Shown here piece after piece: positions 22,820 through 31,408 of a stretch of DNA of 64,000 nt. The notes beneath the pieces are model-generated. The model saw only the letters and a list, made by a program, of their open reading frames with translations. It was not told the DNA's origin and did no database searches. The translations under genes were made by a program, and so were the position numbers. How positions within the stretch are numbered: the stretch's first letter is position 1; every line of letters starts with the position of its first letter. Origin of the DNA: Myxococcales bacterium (GTDB taxonomy: Bacteria; Myxococcota_A; UBA9042); contig SHZF01000014.1 in assembly GCA_009692425.1 (NCBI GenBank), forward strand, positions 1-64,000, written 5' to 3'.

Positions 22820-24197
22820 AGGGGCCCGCAAACCTGCCCAGCCCGCTGCGCCACCGCCAGAGCGCACACACCGATCCGAGCGCCAACAGCAGCAGGGTGG
22901 CCCACGACGACCGCGCACCGGCACGCACGGCGGGACGAGCCGCGCAACCTGGCTCGACCGCATGGCCTTCGGGCTGGTCGAGGAACACCGGCGACGCCCC
23001 TTCCCACAGCGGTGGCGGATCGCCCGGCTCCTTGCGCGCGCCGTGTCCGGAGCGGAACGACCACGACACCGGCAAGTCCAGACGCGCTCCGTCCTCGAAG
23101 CGCAGCCCGGCCTTGAGGTTCGCGATAAAGGTGCGGCCGACCTGGGCATCGGCGCTCGGCACGAACCGCAGGGTGCGGCCGACGCGCGGTGCCGGGGCCG
23201 GCTCGACGGTCATGGCCCAGGTGCGAGCGAGGTCGTCGCGCACGACGACTGCACCGCTGCCGACATCCTGTGACCGCACCGCGCGGGCCAGCACGACCCC
23301 CAGCACGCCTGCCGCATCATCGCGCGCGACCGGATGCCCGGCGCCGCCATCGGACGGCACGACGGCGAGCACGGCGTGGTGTGGGTCAGGCTTGCCGAGC
23401 GCGATCTCGTCCCACGTCGCCTGCCACGACGCCGCGACGACGCGCGCCTGCATCTGCGGCCCTCCGGCGGTAAACGGGTCAAACAGGTGGCCGGCAATCC
23501 ACGGATAACGGGCGGTCGCCTGAGCGCGCACGCCGGGGTCCGCACCGCGGTTGGCCGCTGCGCCCAGGCCCGTGCCGCGTGCCGCATCAAGGTCGGCTTC
23601 GAGCGCCGCGGCCGACACGTCGAGTCCGAGGTCGGCATGGGCGGCGGCGAGGTCGACCGCAGGCAGCCACGCGCCCGGCACGGGCGATGGGCCGCGGATG
23701 CCGATCAGCATCGCGTCGGCAGCGGCTGTGGGCGAGTGCTCTGGCACGGTGGACCACCCCTTCTTGTCGAAGCGTGCAGCCGCCCACAGGAAAAAGCCGA
23801 CGAACACCTCGTCGGCAATGCCGTGGCTCTGCAAACCCAGCACGAACGCCAACGTGCGCGCGCCCTCGGGGTCGAGCGACGGCTTGGGCCAACGTGTCCG
23901 CATTCGCTTGGCCAAGGCGCGCACGAGGGCGTCGGACCCCTCCGCATCGGCGTGCGCCCGCCCCAAAGCGGCGGCCCCGTCGGGCAACAACGCGCCGCAC
24001 AGCAACGCGTCGCGCACATCGGCGCGGTCGAGAAAGGTGCGCAGCGGACCCGGTTGGACGTGGTCGATCGCCTTGAGCGCGACGAATATCTGGGTGTGCG
24101 GCCCACCGGCCCAGGCGGGCACGGGCGCTGCGAACGCGAGGCACAGCAGCGCCCGGAGCGCACGCGGCGCGACCCACGACCCTGGAGCGCGTGCCAT
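22818..24197 (-). CDS. Exported zinc-dependent phospholipase C-like protein with MYXO-CTERM-like tail
   Basis: The predicted protein has 459 aa. ATG 24197 has GGAGAGG upstream and starts a signal peptide (cleavage near AWAGG). The N-terminal half has the order seen in zinc-dependent phospholipase C/S1-P1-like helical domains: GGPHTQIF, ALLCGALLPDGAAALGRAHA and LQSHGIADEVFVGFF, i.e. spaced His/Asp ligands. The C-terminal half is beta-rich. The end is EPGC, a ~16-residue hydrophobic stretch, then WRWRSG, which fits a MYXO-CTERM sorting tail (Cys, membrane span, Arg-rich end). It is likely delivered to the cell surface. The enzymatic call is tentative. It follows the OPT transporter gene by 18 bp. 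Confidence 0.55.
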   Translation of the reverse strand: MARAPGSWVAPRALRALLCLAFAAPVPAWAGGPHTQIFVALKAIDHVQPGPLRTFLDRADVRDALLCGALLPDGAAALGRAHADAEGSDALVRALAKRMRTRWPKPSLDPEGARTLAFVLGLQSHGIADEVFVGFFLWAAARFDKKGWSTVPEHSPTAAADAMLIGIRGPSPVPGAWLPAVDLAAAHADLGLDVSAAALEADLDAARGTGLGAAANRGADPGVRAQATARYPWIAGHLFDPFTAGGPQMQARVVAASWQATWDEIALGKPDPHHAVLAVVPSDGGAGHPVARDDAAGVLGVVLARAVRSQDVGSGAVVVRDDLARTWAMTVEPAPAPRVGRTLRFVPSADAQVGRTFIANLKAGLRFEDGARLDLPVSWSFRSGHGARKEPGDPPPLWEGASPVFLDQPEGHAVEPGCAARPAVRAGARSSWATLLLLALGSVCALWRWRSGLGRFAGP

Positions 24198-24215
24198 CGG
24201 ACCTCTCCTGCCTAC

Positions 24216-26081
24216 CTACTTGGCCAGCACGCCGAACGCGATCAGCATCGCAACGAGGATGCCCATCAGGCTCTCCCCGGCAACAAACCCTGAACTGACG
24301 CCGATGACCGCGCGCTCGTGCAGCGCCGGCTTCCAGCGCCGCAGGCCCTCGGCGATGGCGGCGCCAGTGAACATCGACACGGCATTGAAGCCCGGCATCA
24401 CGAAGGCGATGCCCAGCCCATTCGGCGACGGCAGCCAGGGTTGCAGGCGGCGCGGCCCGTGGCGTTCGAGCAAGGTCAGCCCGATCCCGACCGCGGCGCC
24501 CACCAGTGCGGCCCACCGCTTCGTTTCGTCGAGCCCCGCGATGCCGTCGGCCAGCACCTTGCTGACACCCGCCCACACCTGCACCGACGGGGCGGGAAAC
24601 TGGTCGGACCCGAGCACGCTCGCGTCGGGCACCAGCAGGTTGAACGCCGGCACGACGGCGGCGGCGCCCGCGAACACGCCGAAAAACTGCGCATAGAACT
24701 GTTGGCGCGGGTTGGCGCCGAGCAGGTAGCCGCTCTTCAGGTCGGTGAGCAGGTCGGCCGCGTGCAGGCCGACGCCGCCAGTCACGTTGGCGCTCATCAC
24801 GTTCGCTGTGACGTTGCCCGGCAACAGGATGCCGTAGGTCAACTGCGTCACGGGACCGAGCGCCTTGGTCGGCGTCACGTCAGTCTCGCCGGTGACACGC
24901 GCGGCGATCACGCCCATCACGACCGCCAGCGGCAGCGCGATCAGACCCGCCCACACCGGCACGCCGTACAGGTACCCGAGCATCGCGACCACGCACGGAC
25001 CGAGCACGGCGAACCCGGCGGGGAACCACCACTGCGGGCATTCGACGGCCGCAAGCGGGTCGTCTTCGGCCGCCTTGGGCCCGCCCAGCCCGATGAACGC
25101 GCCAAGGCCCGCGAACGCCTTGGCGACGCTGCGCCACTGGTATGCGAACGACAGCAGCCCCGCCGAGACGAGCAGCGCTGCGCCTGGCCATAGCGTCCAC
25201 GTGACCATCTGCTTGAACTTCGGCCCCGCAACCAGGCCGCGCGCCAACAGTTCGGGCGCCAAGACGCCGTATGCGACGAGTGCGCCCAGCAGCAGCGACC
25301 AACCGGTCTTCCAACTCATCAGGGCGCCGCCGCCGACGAGCAGCAGGCTGCCTTCCATGGCGAGCGTGTACTTCGCCGCGCCGGCGCCGAACACGGGCAG
25401 GGTCGCGGGCAGGTTGAACGGCATCCACGCGACCTTGGCATCGCGCAGCCACGCGAACACGGCGCCGATGGCCCCGGCCCCGATCAGCCAGTTCGCCTTG
25501 CCGGCACCACCTTGGGTGTGGTGCAGCGACTTGAGCGTCTCCGCGGTGGCGATGCCGGTGGGGAATGCGACCTGCTCGACGTTGATCAACTGCCGTTTGA
25601 TCGGGATCGCCGCGAACACGCCGAGCCACGCGATCACGGCGAACCACAGCACCATCCAGAACGGCTCGGGGCGAAAACCGGTCAGCAGCAGCAGCGCTGG
25701 AACCGCCGCCATGTTGCCACCGCCGGTCATGTAGCCACCGGCCGACGCGACGGAACTCATTGCGTTGTTTTCGAGCACGGTGAACGGCGTGCGCGACAGG
25801 CCGAGTGCCTGGACGACGCGAAACAGCACAAAGGCGAGCACGCACGCCGTGATCGTCACGCCCATCGACCAACCCGTCTTCAGCACGACGTACAGGTTCG
25901 ACAAGCACAGCACGGCGCCCAGCACCATGCCGGTCAGCACCGCGCGCACCGTCAACTGGCGCGCGCCGGGCTGGTACGTGTGTTCGAGCCAGTATCGCTC
26001 GGGGTCCAGCGCAACGGTGCTGGGCGACGCGGGGTTCTGTGCTGCCGTGGGGCTCGGCGCGGCCCCCGCAGCGCGGCTCAC
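24216..26081 (-). CDS. OPT-family oligopeptide transporter
   Basis: The predicted protein has 621 aa with about 15 hydrophobic spans. Recognisable family stretches are LTVRAVLTGMVLGAVLCLSN near the N-terminus, SVASAGGYMTGGG, INVEQVAFPTGIATAETLKS, and, near the C-terminus, GLGIAFVMPGFNAVSMFTGA and ERAVIGVSSGFVAGESLMGI. OPT proteins import peptides or metal chelates with protons across the inner membrane. The start is a GTG that overlaps the stop of the DUF2330 gene (GTGA), implying coupled translation, and the phospholipase-like gene follows. Bacterial OPT members are poorly characterised and the substrate cannot be read from sequence. Confidence 0.92.
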   Translation of the reverse strand: MSRAAGAAPSPTAAQNPASPSTVALDPERYWLEHTYQPGARQLTVRAVLTGMVLGAVLCLSNLYVVLKTGWSMGVTITACVLAFVLFRVVQALGLSRTPFTVLENNAMSSVASAGGYMTGGGNMAAVPALLLLTGFRPEPFWMVLWFAVIAWLGVFAAIPIKRQLINVEQVAFPTGIATAETLKSLHHTQGGAGKANWLIGAGAIGAVFAWLRDAKVAWMPFNLPATLPVFGAGAAKYTLAMEGSLLLVGGGALMSWKTGWSLLLGALVAYGVLAPELLARGLVAGPKFKQMVTWTLWPGAALLVSAGLLSFAYQWRSVAKAFAGLGAFIGLGGPKAAEDDPLAAVECPQWWFPAGFAVLGPCVVAMLGYLYGVPVWAGLIALPLAVVMGVIAARVTGETDVTPTKALGPVTQLTYGILLPGNVTANVMSANVTGGVGLHAADLLTDLKSGYLLGANPRQQFYAQFFGVFAGAAAVVPAFNLLVPDASVLGSDQFPAPSVQVWAGVSKVLADGIAGLDETKRWAALVGAAVGIGLTLLERHGPRRLQPWLPSPNGLGIAFVMPGFNAVSMFTGAAIAEGLRRWKPALHERAVIGVSSGFVAGESLMGILVAMLIAFGVLAK

Positions 26082-28105
26082 GCGCCCGCCCGATCACGCC
26101 GCGCCCGATCACGCCGCGCCCGCACGGCCACGACCGCTACGGCCGCGAGCGCCCAGGCCAGCCAGGCCGCGGAGCCTGGGGTCGAACGCGCCGCCGAACA
26201 CAAGCCGCCGCTCGACTTGGCAGTCCCGCCCGCAGCAGCCGGCTTTGGTGCCGCACCGACCGCGTCAGTGGCGTCTGTAGCTGCCGGGGCAGAGCCCGCG
26301 TCAGTGGCGTCTGTAGCTGCCGGGGCAGAGCCCGCGTCAGTGGCGTCTGTAGCTGCCGGGGCAGAGCCCGCGTCCGCAGTGCCCGCCCCGGCGTCGGCAC
26401 CGCCGGCAGTGCCGCCGACTTTTGTGGGATTCCAGCCGCTCGCCGCCTTGAGCCCCTGCTTGAACGCCGCCGACAGGCTCGGCTTGCCCACCTGCGCGTT
26501 GTTCAACTCCGCGTCGACCTTGTCGGCATCGTCTGGGTGGATGTCGAGCGGCGCCCCCGACTCGTCCATCACCTGGACTTTGCGGGCCGGTTGACCGCCT
26601 GCGTCGTTCAGCGGTCCCGCGCCCTTGCCGAAGCCGACCTGCCCGGGCCCGAAGCCCCAGCAGAGACCCTGATCCTTCGGCACCGGCACCGTCAGCGTCT
26701 GGCCGTTGGCGAACGTCAGCTTGACCTCGTGGGCCTGCTTGACGCCCGGCGCGCAGATCGGCTCGGCCTTCGCCTTGCGCACCCGCTCGACTTCGGGCAG
26801 GTCGGGGTTGAACGCGAAGATCGGATCCTTGTCCATCTCGGCCGGCGACAGCGTCGTGTACAGGCGCGTCATCCACTTGGCGGCCTTCCAGGCGGCATCG
26901 ACTTCTTGCAGCGGCTTGATGATCAACTGATCGACTTCGGCCGCGAACTTCGCCGCATCGAAGGGCTGGGCGGCGACGGCGGTCTTGTAGTCAGCGCACG
27001 GCGTCTGCGTGCAGTCGTCGCACTGGAGGCAATTGTAGAATTCCTGATCCGTCGCCTTGCCGAACGCCTTGGGCTTGGGCACGTGTTTGCGGATCAGGCT
27101 CTGCATCTGGCTCGAGCGTGGGTACTGGTGCTGCATCATGTACTGCAGGAACTTGCCGGCGCTGCCCTGTTTGGCGAGCTCAGCCGTGTTCCACCCCGGT
27201 TGGGCAAACGGAATCGCGGCCTTGGCCGTGGGCGCCGCCTGTTCGGTCAGCCAGGCGTGGCCGGAGCCCTGGTCGACGGCCTTCGACACGACAGTCTTGT
27301 AGTTGCCGCCGCCCGTCATCCAGTCGAACACAGCGTCGTTGAGCTCCACGTGTAGGAAGTTCTTGGGGATCGCGCGCGCCGCCCCCAGCACCCACGCCAC
27401 GATCGGCATGTCGGGCGCCGCCGCGATCGAGGTCAGCCGGATCGGCAGGCACGGCGCCACTTCGTCGAGCGTGACGACGATCGGCGCCAGATCGCCGGTG
27501 CCCTTGTCCTTGGTCAGCTTGAGCGCGAGGAACACGTACTTCTGATCCACGTACACCTTGAGCAGCGGCTCGGTCGACTTTGGCTGCTGGTAGCCGTTCT
27601 TGTTGAGCCAGTCGATGACCGCCGCGGCGGTTTGGCCCTGGATGACGACCGTGTCGTAGGGGCCGACGGTCTCCTGGGCCAACACGGTGACGCCGTCGAA
27701 GTTGCCGCCGCCCCCGCTGCCGGCGACTGCGTCTTCGAGGCACTGCCCGCCACCCCAACAATCGGCCTTGTTCTGCCAGTCGAGTTGGAATGCCGGCGAC
27801 GTGTACTGTTCGAGCAGTTGGAACACGGTATCGGAGCCGATGCCCAGCTTCGGCAACTTCTGCAGCGGCAGCACCCACGAAAACTGTTTGTCGTCACCGG
27901 TGTAGCTGATCTGGATATGCACCGACAGCTTGCCCGGACCGGTCTGCACGTAGAGGATGCGCTCGGCACTCTGGTCAACGGGCTGGGTGAAGCAGAAGAA
28001 CCCGCCGCATGCCCAGGCCGGCACCGCGGGCAACGACAGTGCTCCGCAGGTGAACAGGCTGGCGACGAACAGGCGGGCGGACGGGAACGGGCGGTTGCGC
28101 TGCAT
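26078..28105 (-). CDS. DUF2330 exported protein with MYXO-CTERM-like tail
   Basis: The predicted protein has 675 aa. GGAGG lies 4 nt before ATG 28105. After the signal peptide the mature N-terminus is ACGGFFC, the hallmark of DUF2330 proteins, followed by family stretches such as QISYTGDDKQFSWVLPL and YQQPKSTEPLLKVYVDQKYVFL. A Cys-rich NCLQCDDCTQTPC segment occurs in the middle. Near the C-terminus a 12-residue Ala/Thr/Asp/Pro unit is repeated three times, and the protein ends GGLCSAARSTPGSAAW, a hydrophobic span and an Arg-rich tail: a MYXO-CTERM-like sorting signal. The function of DUF2330 is unknown. Overlap with the OPT gene suggests a shared surface/uptake role. Confidence 0.9.
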   Translation of the reverse strand: MQRNRPFPSARLFVASLFTCGALSLPAVPAWACGGFFCFTQPVDQSAERILYVQTGPGKLSVHIQISYTGDDKQFSWVLPLQKLPKLGIGSDTVFQLLEQYTSPAFQLDWQNKADCWGGGQCLEDAVAGSGGGGNFDGVTVLAQETVGPYDTVVIQGQTAAAVIDWLNKNGYQQPKSTEPLLKVYVDQKYVFLALKLTKDKGTGDLAPIVVTLDEVAPCLPIRLTSIAAAPDMPIVAWVLGAARAIPKNFLHVELNDAVFDWMTGGGNYKTVVSKAVDQGSGHAWLTEQAAPTAKAAIPFAQPGWNTAELAKQGSAGKFLQYMMQHQYPRSSQMQSLIRKHVPKPKAFGKATDQEFYNCLQCDDCTQTPCADYKTAVAAQPFDAAKFAAEVDQLIIKPLQEVDAAWKAAKWMTRLYTTLSPAEMDKDPIFAFNPDLPEVERVRKAKAEPICAPGVKQAHEVKLTFANGQTLTVPVPKDQGLCWGFGPGQVGFGKGAGPLNDAGGQPARKVQVMDESGAPLDIHPDDADKVDAELNNAQVGKPSLSAAFKQGLKAASGWNPTKVGGTAGGADAGAGTADAGSAPAATDATDAGSAPAATDATDAGSAPAATDATDAVGAAPKPAAAGGTAKSSGGLCSAARSTPGSAAWLAWALAAVAVVAVRARRDRARRDRAGA
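26262..26369. repeat. Three exact 36-bp tandem repeats inside the DUF2330 gene
   Basis: The unit GCGTCAGTGGCGTCTGTAGC plus 16 bases is present at 26262-26297, 26298-26333 and 26334-26369 without any difference. On the coding (minus) strand it encodes a 12-residue Ala/Thr/Asp/Gly/Ser/Pro spacer just before the sorting tail. Perfect identity means recent slippage, and length polymorphism is likely. Confidence 0.88.
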
Positions 28106-28195
28106 CGAGCCTCCAGCCGGGCGCGCGGGAATCGACGACGCGCTGGCGGCACGAAGACTCTACGCCGTGGCCGACACCCGTTCAACCGCGAACGA

Positions 28196-29662
28196 TCAAT
28201 GTCCGGTCCCGGTCTTCGGAAACTTCTCCTGGAACTTCTTGACCCACCCATCGACCGTCGCGTCGTCGGCGATGTCGGCGCCCAGAGGCGACATCTGCAG
28301 GTCCATCGTCGTCGCACCGTGGGGCGTGGTCACCGCATCGTCCAACTGCATCGACACGAGTTGCATCCGGGCGCGCGTGCTGGCGAGTTGACCCTCCATC
28401 ATCTTGCGGGTCTCGTCGTTCAACTGCAGCGGCGAGTCGGGCTTGTTGGCGCCGTCGAGTTGGGCCTGCAGGCTCATGACCTGTTGGGCGAGCAGTGCGC
28501 GCTCAGACATCAGCGACGCCTTGAGCTTGGCCGGGAACACGTTGCGCTTGTCGGCGCGCACCTCGAATTTGAGCTCGCCCAGGTACTTGCCCTTCGTGTA
28601 GGCATCGGCCCACCAGGCATTGCCCATGCGTGTCAGTTGGTTCGACAGCTCCATGTCGGTCGAGCCCAGCGCGAGCGTGATGCCCTTGACGGCGGTCAGT
28701 ACGCGCTCGAGTTCCATCCGCCGCAATTGGGTCAGCGCGATGATGACGTCGCAGTCCTGGGCCTGCAGTTCCGCCACGACCTCGCGCGCGGCGGTGCCGG
28801 GAGCGCGGAGTTCGAGGCCCTGGTCAACGACGTACTTGCCGAGTTCCGGCGGGGAATCGGACATCAGGCCGAACAGACCAATCTTCAGCGGCCCGACCTG
28901 CTTGACGATCGAACGCGCAAACGCGGGCTTGCCCGTTTTGCTGTCGAACAGGTTCGCCGAGAGCAGAGCGACCTTGTGGGCCTTCGTCAACCGGCGCAGG
29001 TCGGCGATGCCCAGGGCGAGGTCGTTGAGCCCGACGTTCAGCGCAGTGTAGCCGAGGTGGTCGTACGTCTTGAGCAACACCTCGGCGCGGGCGACGGCTT
29101 CACCCGGCCGTTCCGTCGGAGCCATCGGGTTGACAGTGAAAAGCGCGCCAGTGTCGACCAGCAACGTGTGCGGCCGCTTGCCGTGTTTGTCTTGCCACCA
29201 TGTCGAGCGCCGGGCCAGACCGCCCAGCGGAGCGCGCGCTCAACCGCACGGATCGGTCTCACCGATCACGTTGCCGGTAAACCCGACGACGACTTCCATC
29301 TCGGCGGCGACCGGCGGCTGCGGCGGGTCGGTGGCGTCGGCAGGGCTCGGCTCGGGCAGGCTGGCGAGCGTTCCGGCGACGCCCACGGGCGGCATCGTCG
29401 CGGGCGGCGGCAGCGCTTCGGCGGCGGCGAGCAGGCGGGCGTGCACGGCGGCGGCGGCCTGGGCTCCCGACGTCGGCGCTTGCGGGGTGGCAGCGACCGG
29501 TGGTGAGGCGGCTTGGGCAGCGATCCCTGCGGGCACCGGCGCGGCGACTCCTTGGGCAGCGCCGGCATTGCGACCGTGCAGCAGCCACAGACCGACAGCG
29601 GCCGGCACGGCGATCGCGATGACGGCGACGACGGTCTTGCGCAGGTTCATGGGCAGGTTCAT
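28196..29662 (-). CDS. UshA-like (5'-nucleotidase-related) protein, predicted selenoprotein with in-frame UGA
   Basis: Two open stretches, 29662-29243 and 29239-28196, share one reading frame and are separated only by TGA at 29240-29242 (codon 141). Translation reads FTGNVIGETDPCG, TGA, ARAPLGGLARRSTWW and then LLVDTGALF. Cys homologues of this family, as I recall them, read PCGC...LGGLARRA at this place, so UGA replaces the second Cys. A hairpin with GGUCUG loop follows (see 29208-29229). The whole is 488 residues: N-terminal anchor (~8-28), Ala/Pro linker, then a 5'-nucleotidase-like fold whose metal ligands (DxH, GNHE) are not conserved, so it is probably not a nucleotidase. The DUF2330 gene follows 90 bp later. 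No sel genes are in the window. The alternative is a pseudogene with a nonsense mutation. Confidence 0.8.
29208..29229 (-). promoter_or_regulatory. Bacterial SECIS-like hairpin downstream of in-frame UGA
   Basis: Counting from the base after UGA, positions 11-18 (CGCUGGGC) pair with 25-32 (GCCCGGCG) over eight base pairs with one G-U, enclosing the hexaloop GGUCUG (19-24). As I remember it, the Escherichia coli fdhF element also has GGUCUG starting 18 nt after its UGA. SelB recognises the G-rich apical loop in bacterial elements. The hairpin lies within the coding sequence, as is usual for bacteria. Confidence 0.75.
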
Positions 29663-29803
29663 GGGCAGGGTCCGAAGCGGGCTCGTGAACGGCCACGCGC
29701 CGGGTCAAGGTAGCAGCGGCGGGCGCCATTGACCAGATCGCAGCCCGGGCCGTAGGGTACCCGTCCCGGGGGCGCCGCCCCGCCCGATGCGGGCCTGCTG
29801 CCC

Positions 29804-31360
29804 ATGCCCCTGCCGCGCCTGTTCCCGGATCGCCCGTCGCGCCTGCGCGCGCTCGCCGTCGCGTGCGTCGTGGCGGCTGTGTACGCGGGTTTCTCGTGGA
29901 ATTGGTTGCTCGCGCCGTCGCGCCATTTCCACTTCATCGACATGGCCTGGGGTATGCTGCACGGCCGCCTCGATACCGACACCCCGCGCCGTGCGCCGGG
30001 GATTCCGCCCAAGCCCGACGACCCGCCCGGCTTGCAGGAAGCGATCGATCGGCACTTGCTCGACGCCAACGGCAAGAACCTGGGCTGGAACGACTGGGCG
30101 TCCTACCGCAAGCTCGTCTTGAAGGGTGGCCAGCACGTGCGCGGCGTGTTCCCGTGGAAGGACGACGCCGGCACGCGCAACCGCGACTTCTTCGCGACTG
30201 ACGGCCGCACCTACGTCATCGACATCGCCAAGGATCTCCAGACCGGCTGTGACCCGGCGCGCGCCTGGGCGGCGTGCGACGAGGTGGTGCACCAGGTGTC
30301 GTTCCCGCCGTTGCCAGCCGTGCTGATGGCGCCGCTCGTCGCGCTCGTCGGCTACCGGGTCCACGACGTGCTGTTCACCTTGGCGTTTGCGGTGTTGTCT
30401 GCCGTGCTCGCGTTGGCCTGGATCGAGCGGATGGGCCGCGCGGGCCTGCACGCCCACGGTGCGCGCGACCGACTGTGGCTTGTGGCCCTGTTCGCATTCT
30501 CGTCGGTGGCGCTGTACTGCTCGATCCGGGGCGAGGTGTGGTTCACGGCGCTGGTCATGGGCGTCACGTTCCACTTTGCCTATGTGTTTGCCGCTGAAGG
30601 GGGGCGCCGTCCCCTGCTGGCGGGCCTGCTTTTCGGCCTCGGCGTGGCGACGCGCACGCCCCTGTTGTTTGCCGGGGCGTTTTTTCCCCTTGAAGTGTTA
30701 TGGCCTGGGCGCCGCGTGCTGGGCGGCGCCGGCATTGCGGGACTGCGCGGCGCAATCCGACCGCTGGTGTTGTTCGCGCTGCCCGCCGTCGGCATCGGTG
30801 TGCTGCTGGCGTGGTACAACTGGGTGCGGTGGGAGAATCCATTCGAATTCGGACACTTCTACCTGCTCGAAGGCACGCGCGGGCCGACGCGCGAGCACGG
30901 CCTGTTCAGCTTCTGGTTCCTGAACCACAATCTCGGCACGGCTCTGCTGAACCTGCCGCAGTTCCTGCTCGAGCCGCCGTTCGTGCTCGTGACGCGCCAT
31001 GGGCTCGGCTTGTTCGCGTGCACGCCGGCCTTGCTGGCCCTGCTGGGCACGCCGCCACAGCCACCATCCGGAACTCCTCTGCCAGACCCCGCGCTCGCCG
31101 AGCGCCGCGCCGGACTGGCGCGCAACCTGATGCTCACGGTGGCCGCGGTGGCGATTCCGGGCGTGCTGTACCAGAATGACGGGTGGCAGCAGTTCGGCTA
31201 TCGGTTTGCGCTCGATTTTTGGCCACCGTTGCTCGGCGTCGTTGCGCTGCGCCTGCCGTACCTGACGCGGCGGTGGAAGGCGCTCGTGGTGCTCGGCATC
31301 GTCGTGCAGGCGTTCGGCGCCGTGACGTTCGGTCGCATGGAAGGGTTCTACTACGATTGA
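29804..31360 (+). CDS. Multi-pass membrane protein, GT-C glycosyltransferase-like
   Basis: The predicted protein has 518 aa with about ten transmembrane spans. The first loop after TM1 contains FHFIDMAWGMLHGRLDTD, which resembles the HFVYLAxAxLxGRLD segment of lipid-linked-sugar-dependent (GT-C) glycosyltransferases, and a ~130-residue periplasmic loop follows before the next span (SFPPLPAVLMAPLVAL). Other polar motifs are YNWVRWENPFEFG and YQNDGWQQFGYRFALDFWP, both typical of GT-C proteins. The sugar donor and acceptor cannot be inferred. ATG 29804 lacks a good Shine-Dalgarno but is the first codon before the N-terminal span. It diverges from the selenoprotein gene and precedes the glutamate-cysteine ligase gene by 48 bp. 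Confidence 0.65.
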   Translation: MPLPRLFPDRPSRLRALAVACVVAAVYAGFSWNWLLAPSRHFHFIDMAWGMLHGRLDTDTPRRAPGIPPKPDDPPGLQEAIDRHLLDANGKNLGWNDWASYRKLVLKGGQHVRGVFPWKDDAGTRNRDFFATDGRTYVIDIAKDLQTGCDPARAWAACDEVVHQVSFPPLPAVLMAPLVALVGYRVHDVLFTLAFAVLSAVLALAWIERMGRAGLHAHGARDRLWLVALFAFSSVALYCSIRGEVWFTALVMGVTFHFAYVFAAEGGRRPLLAGLLFGLGVATRTPLLFAGAFFPLEVLWPGRRVLGGAGIAGLRGAIRPLVLFALPAVGIGVLLAWYNWVRWENPFEFGHFYLLEGTRGPTREHGLFSFWFLNHNLGTALLNLPQFLLEPPFVLVTRHGLGLFACTPALLALLGTPPQPPSGTPLPDPALAERRAGLARNLMLTVAAVAIPGVLYQNDGWQQFGYRFALDFWPPLLGVVALRLPYLTRRWKALVVLGIVVQAFGAVTFGRMEGFYYD

Positions 31361-31408
31361 GTGGGCGGGCGCGGCGCGGCCACGGCATCTATCGGGCGGG
31401 AGACGGGC

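Noticed and set aside
28196-29662. Two separate genes (140 aa and 322 aa) or a frameshifted pseudogene
   Set aside because: Both stretches are in the same frame with only a TGA between, the conserved family motif continues across it, and a SECIS-like hairpin follows at the right distance. A nonsense pseudogene would not be expected to show this.
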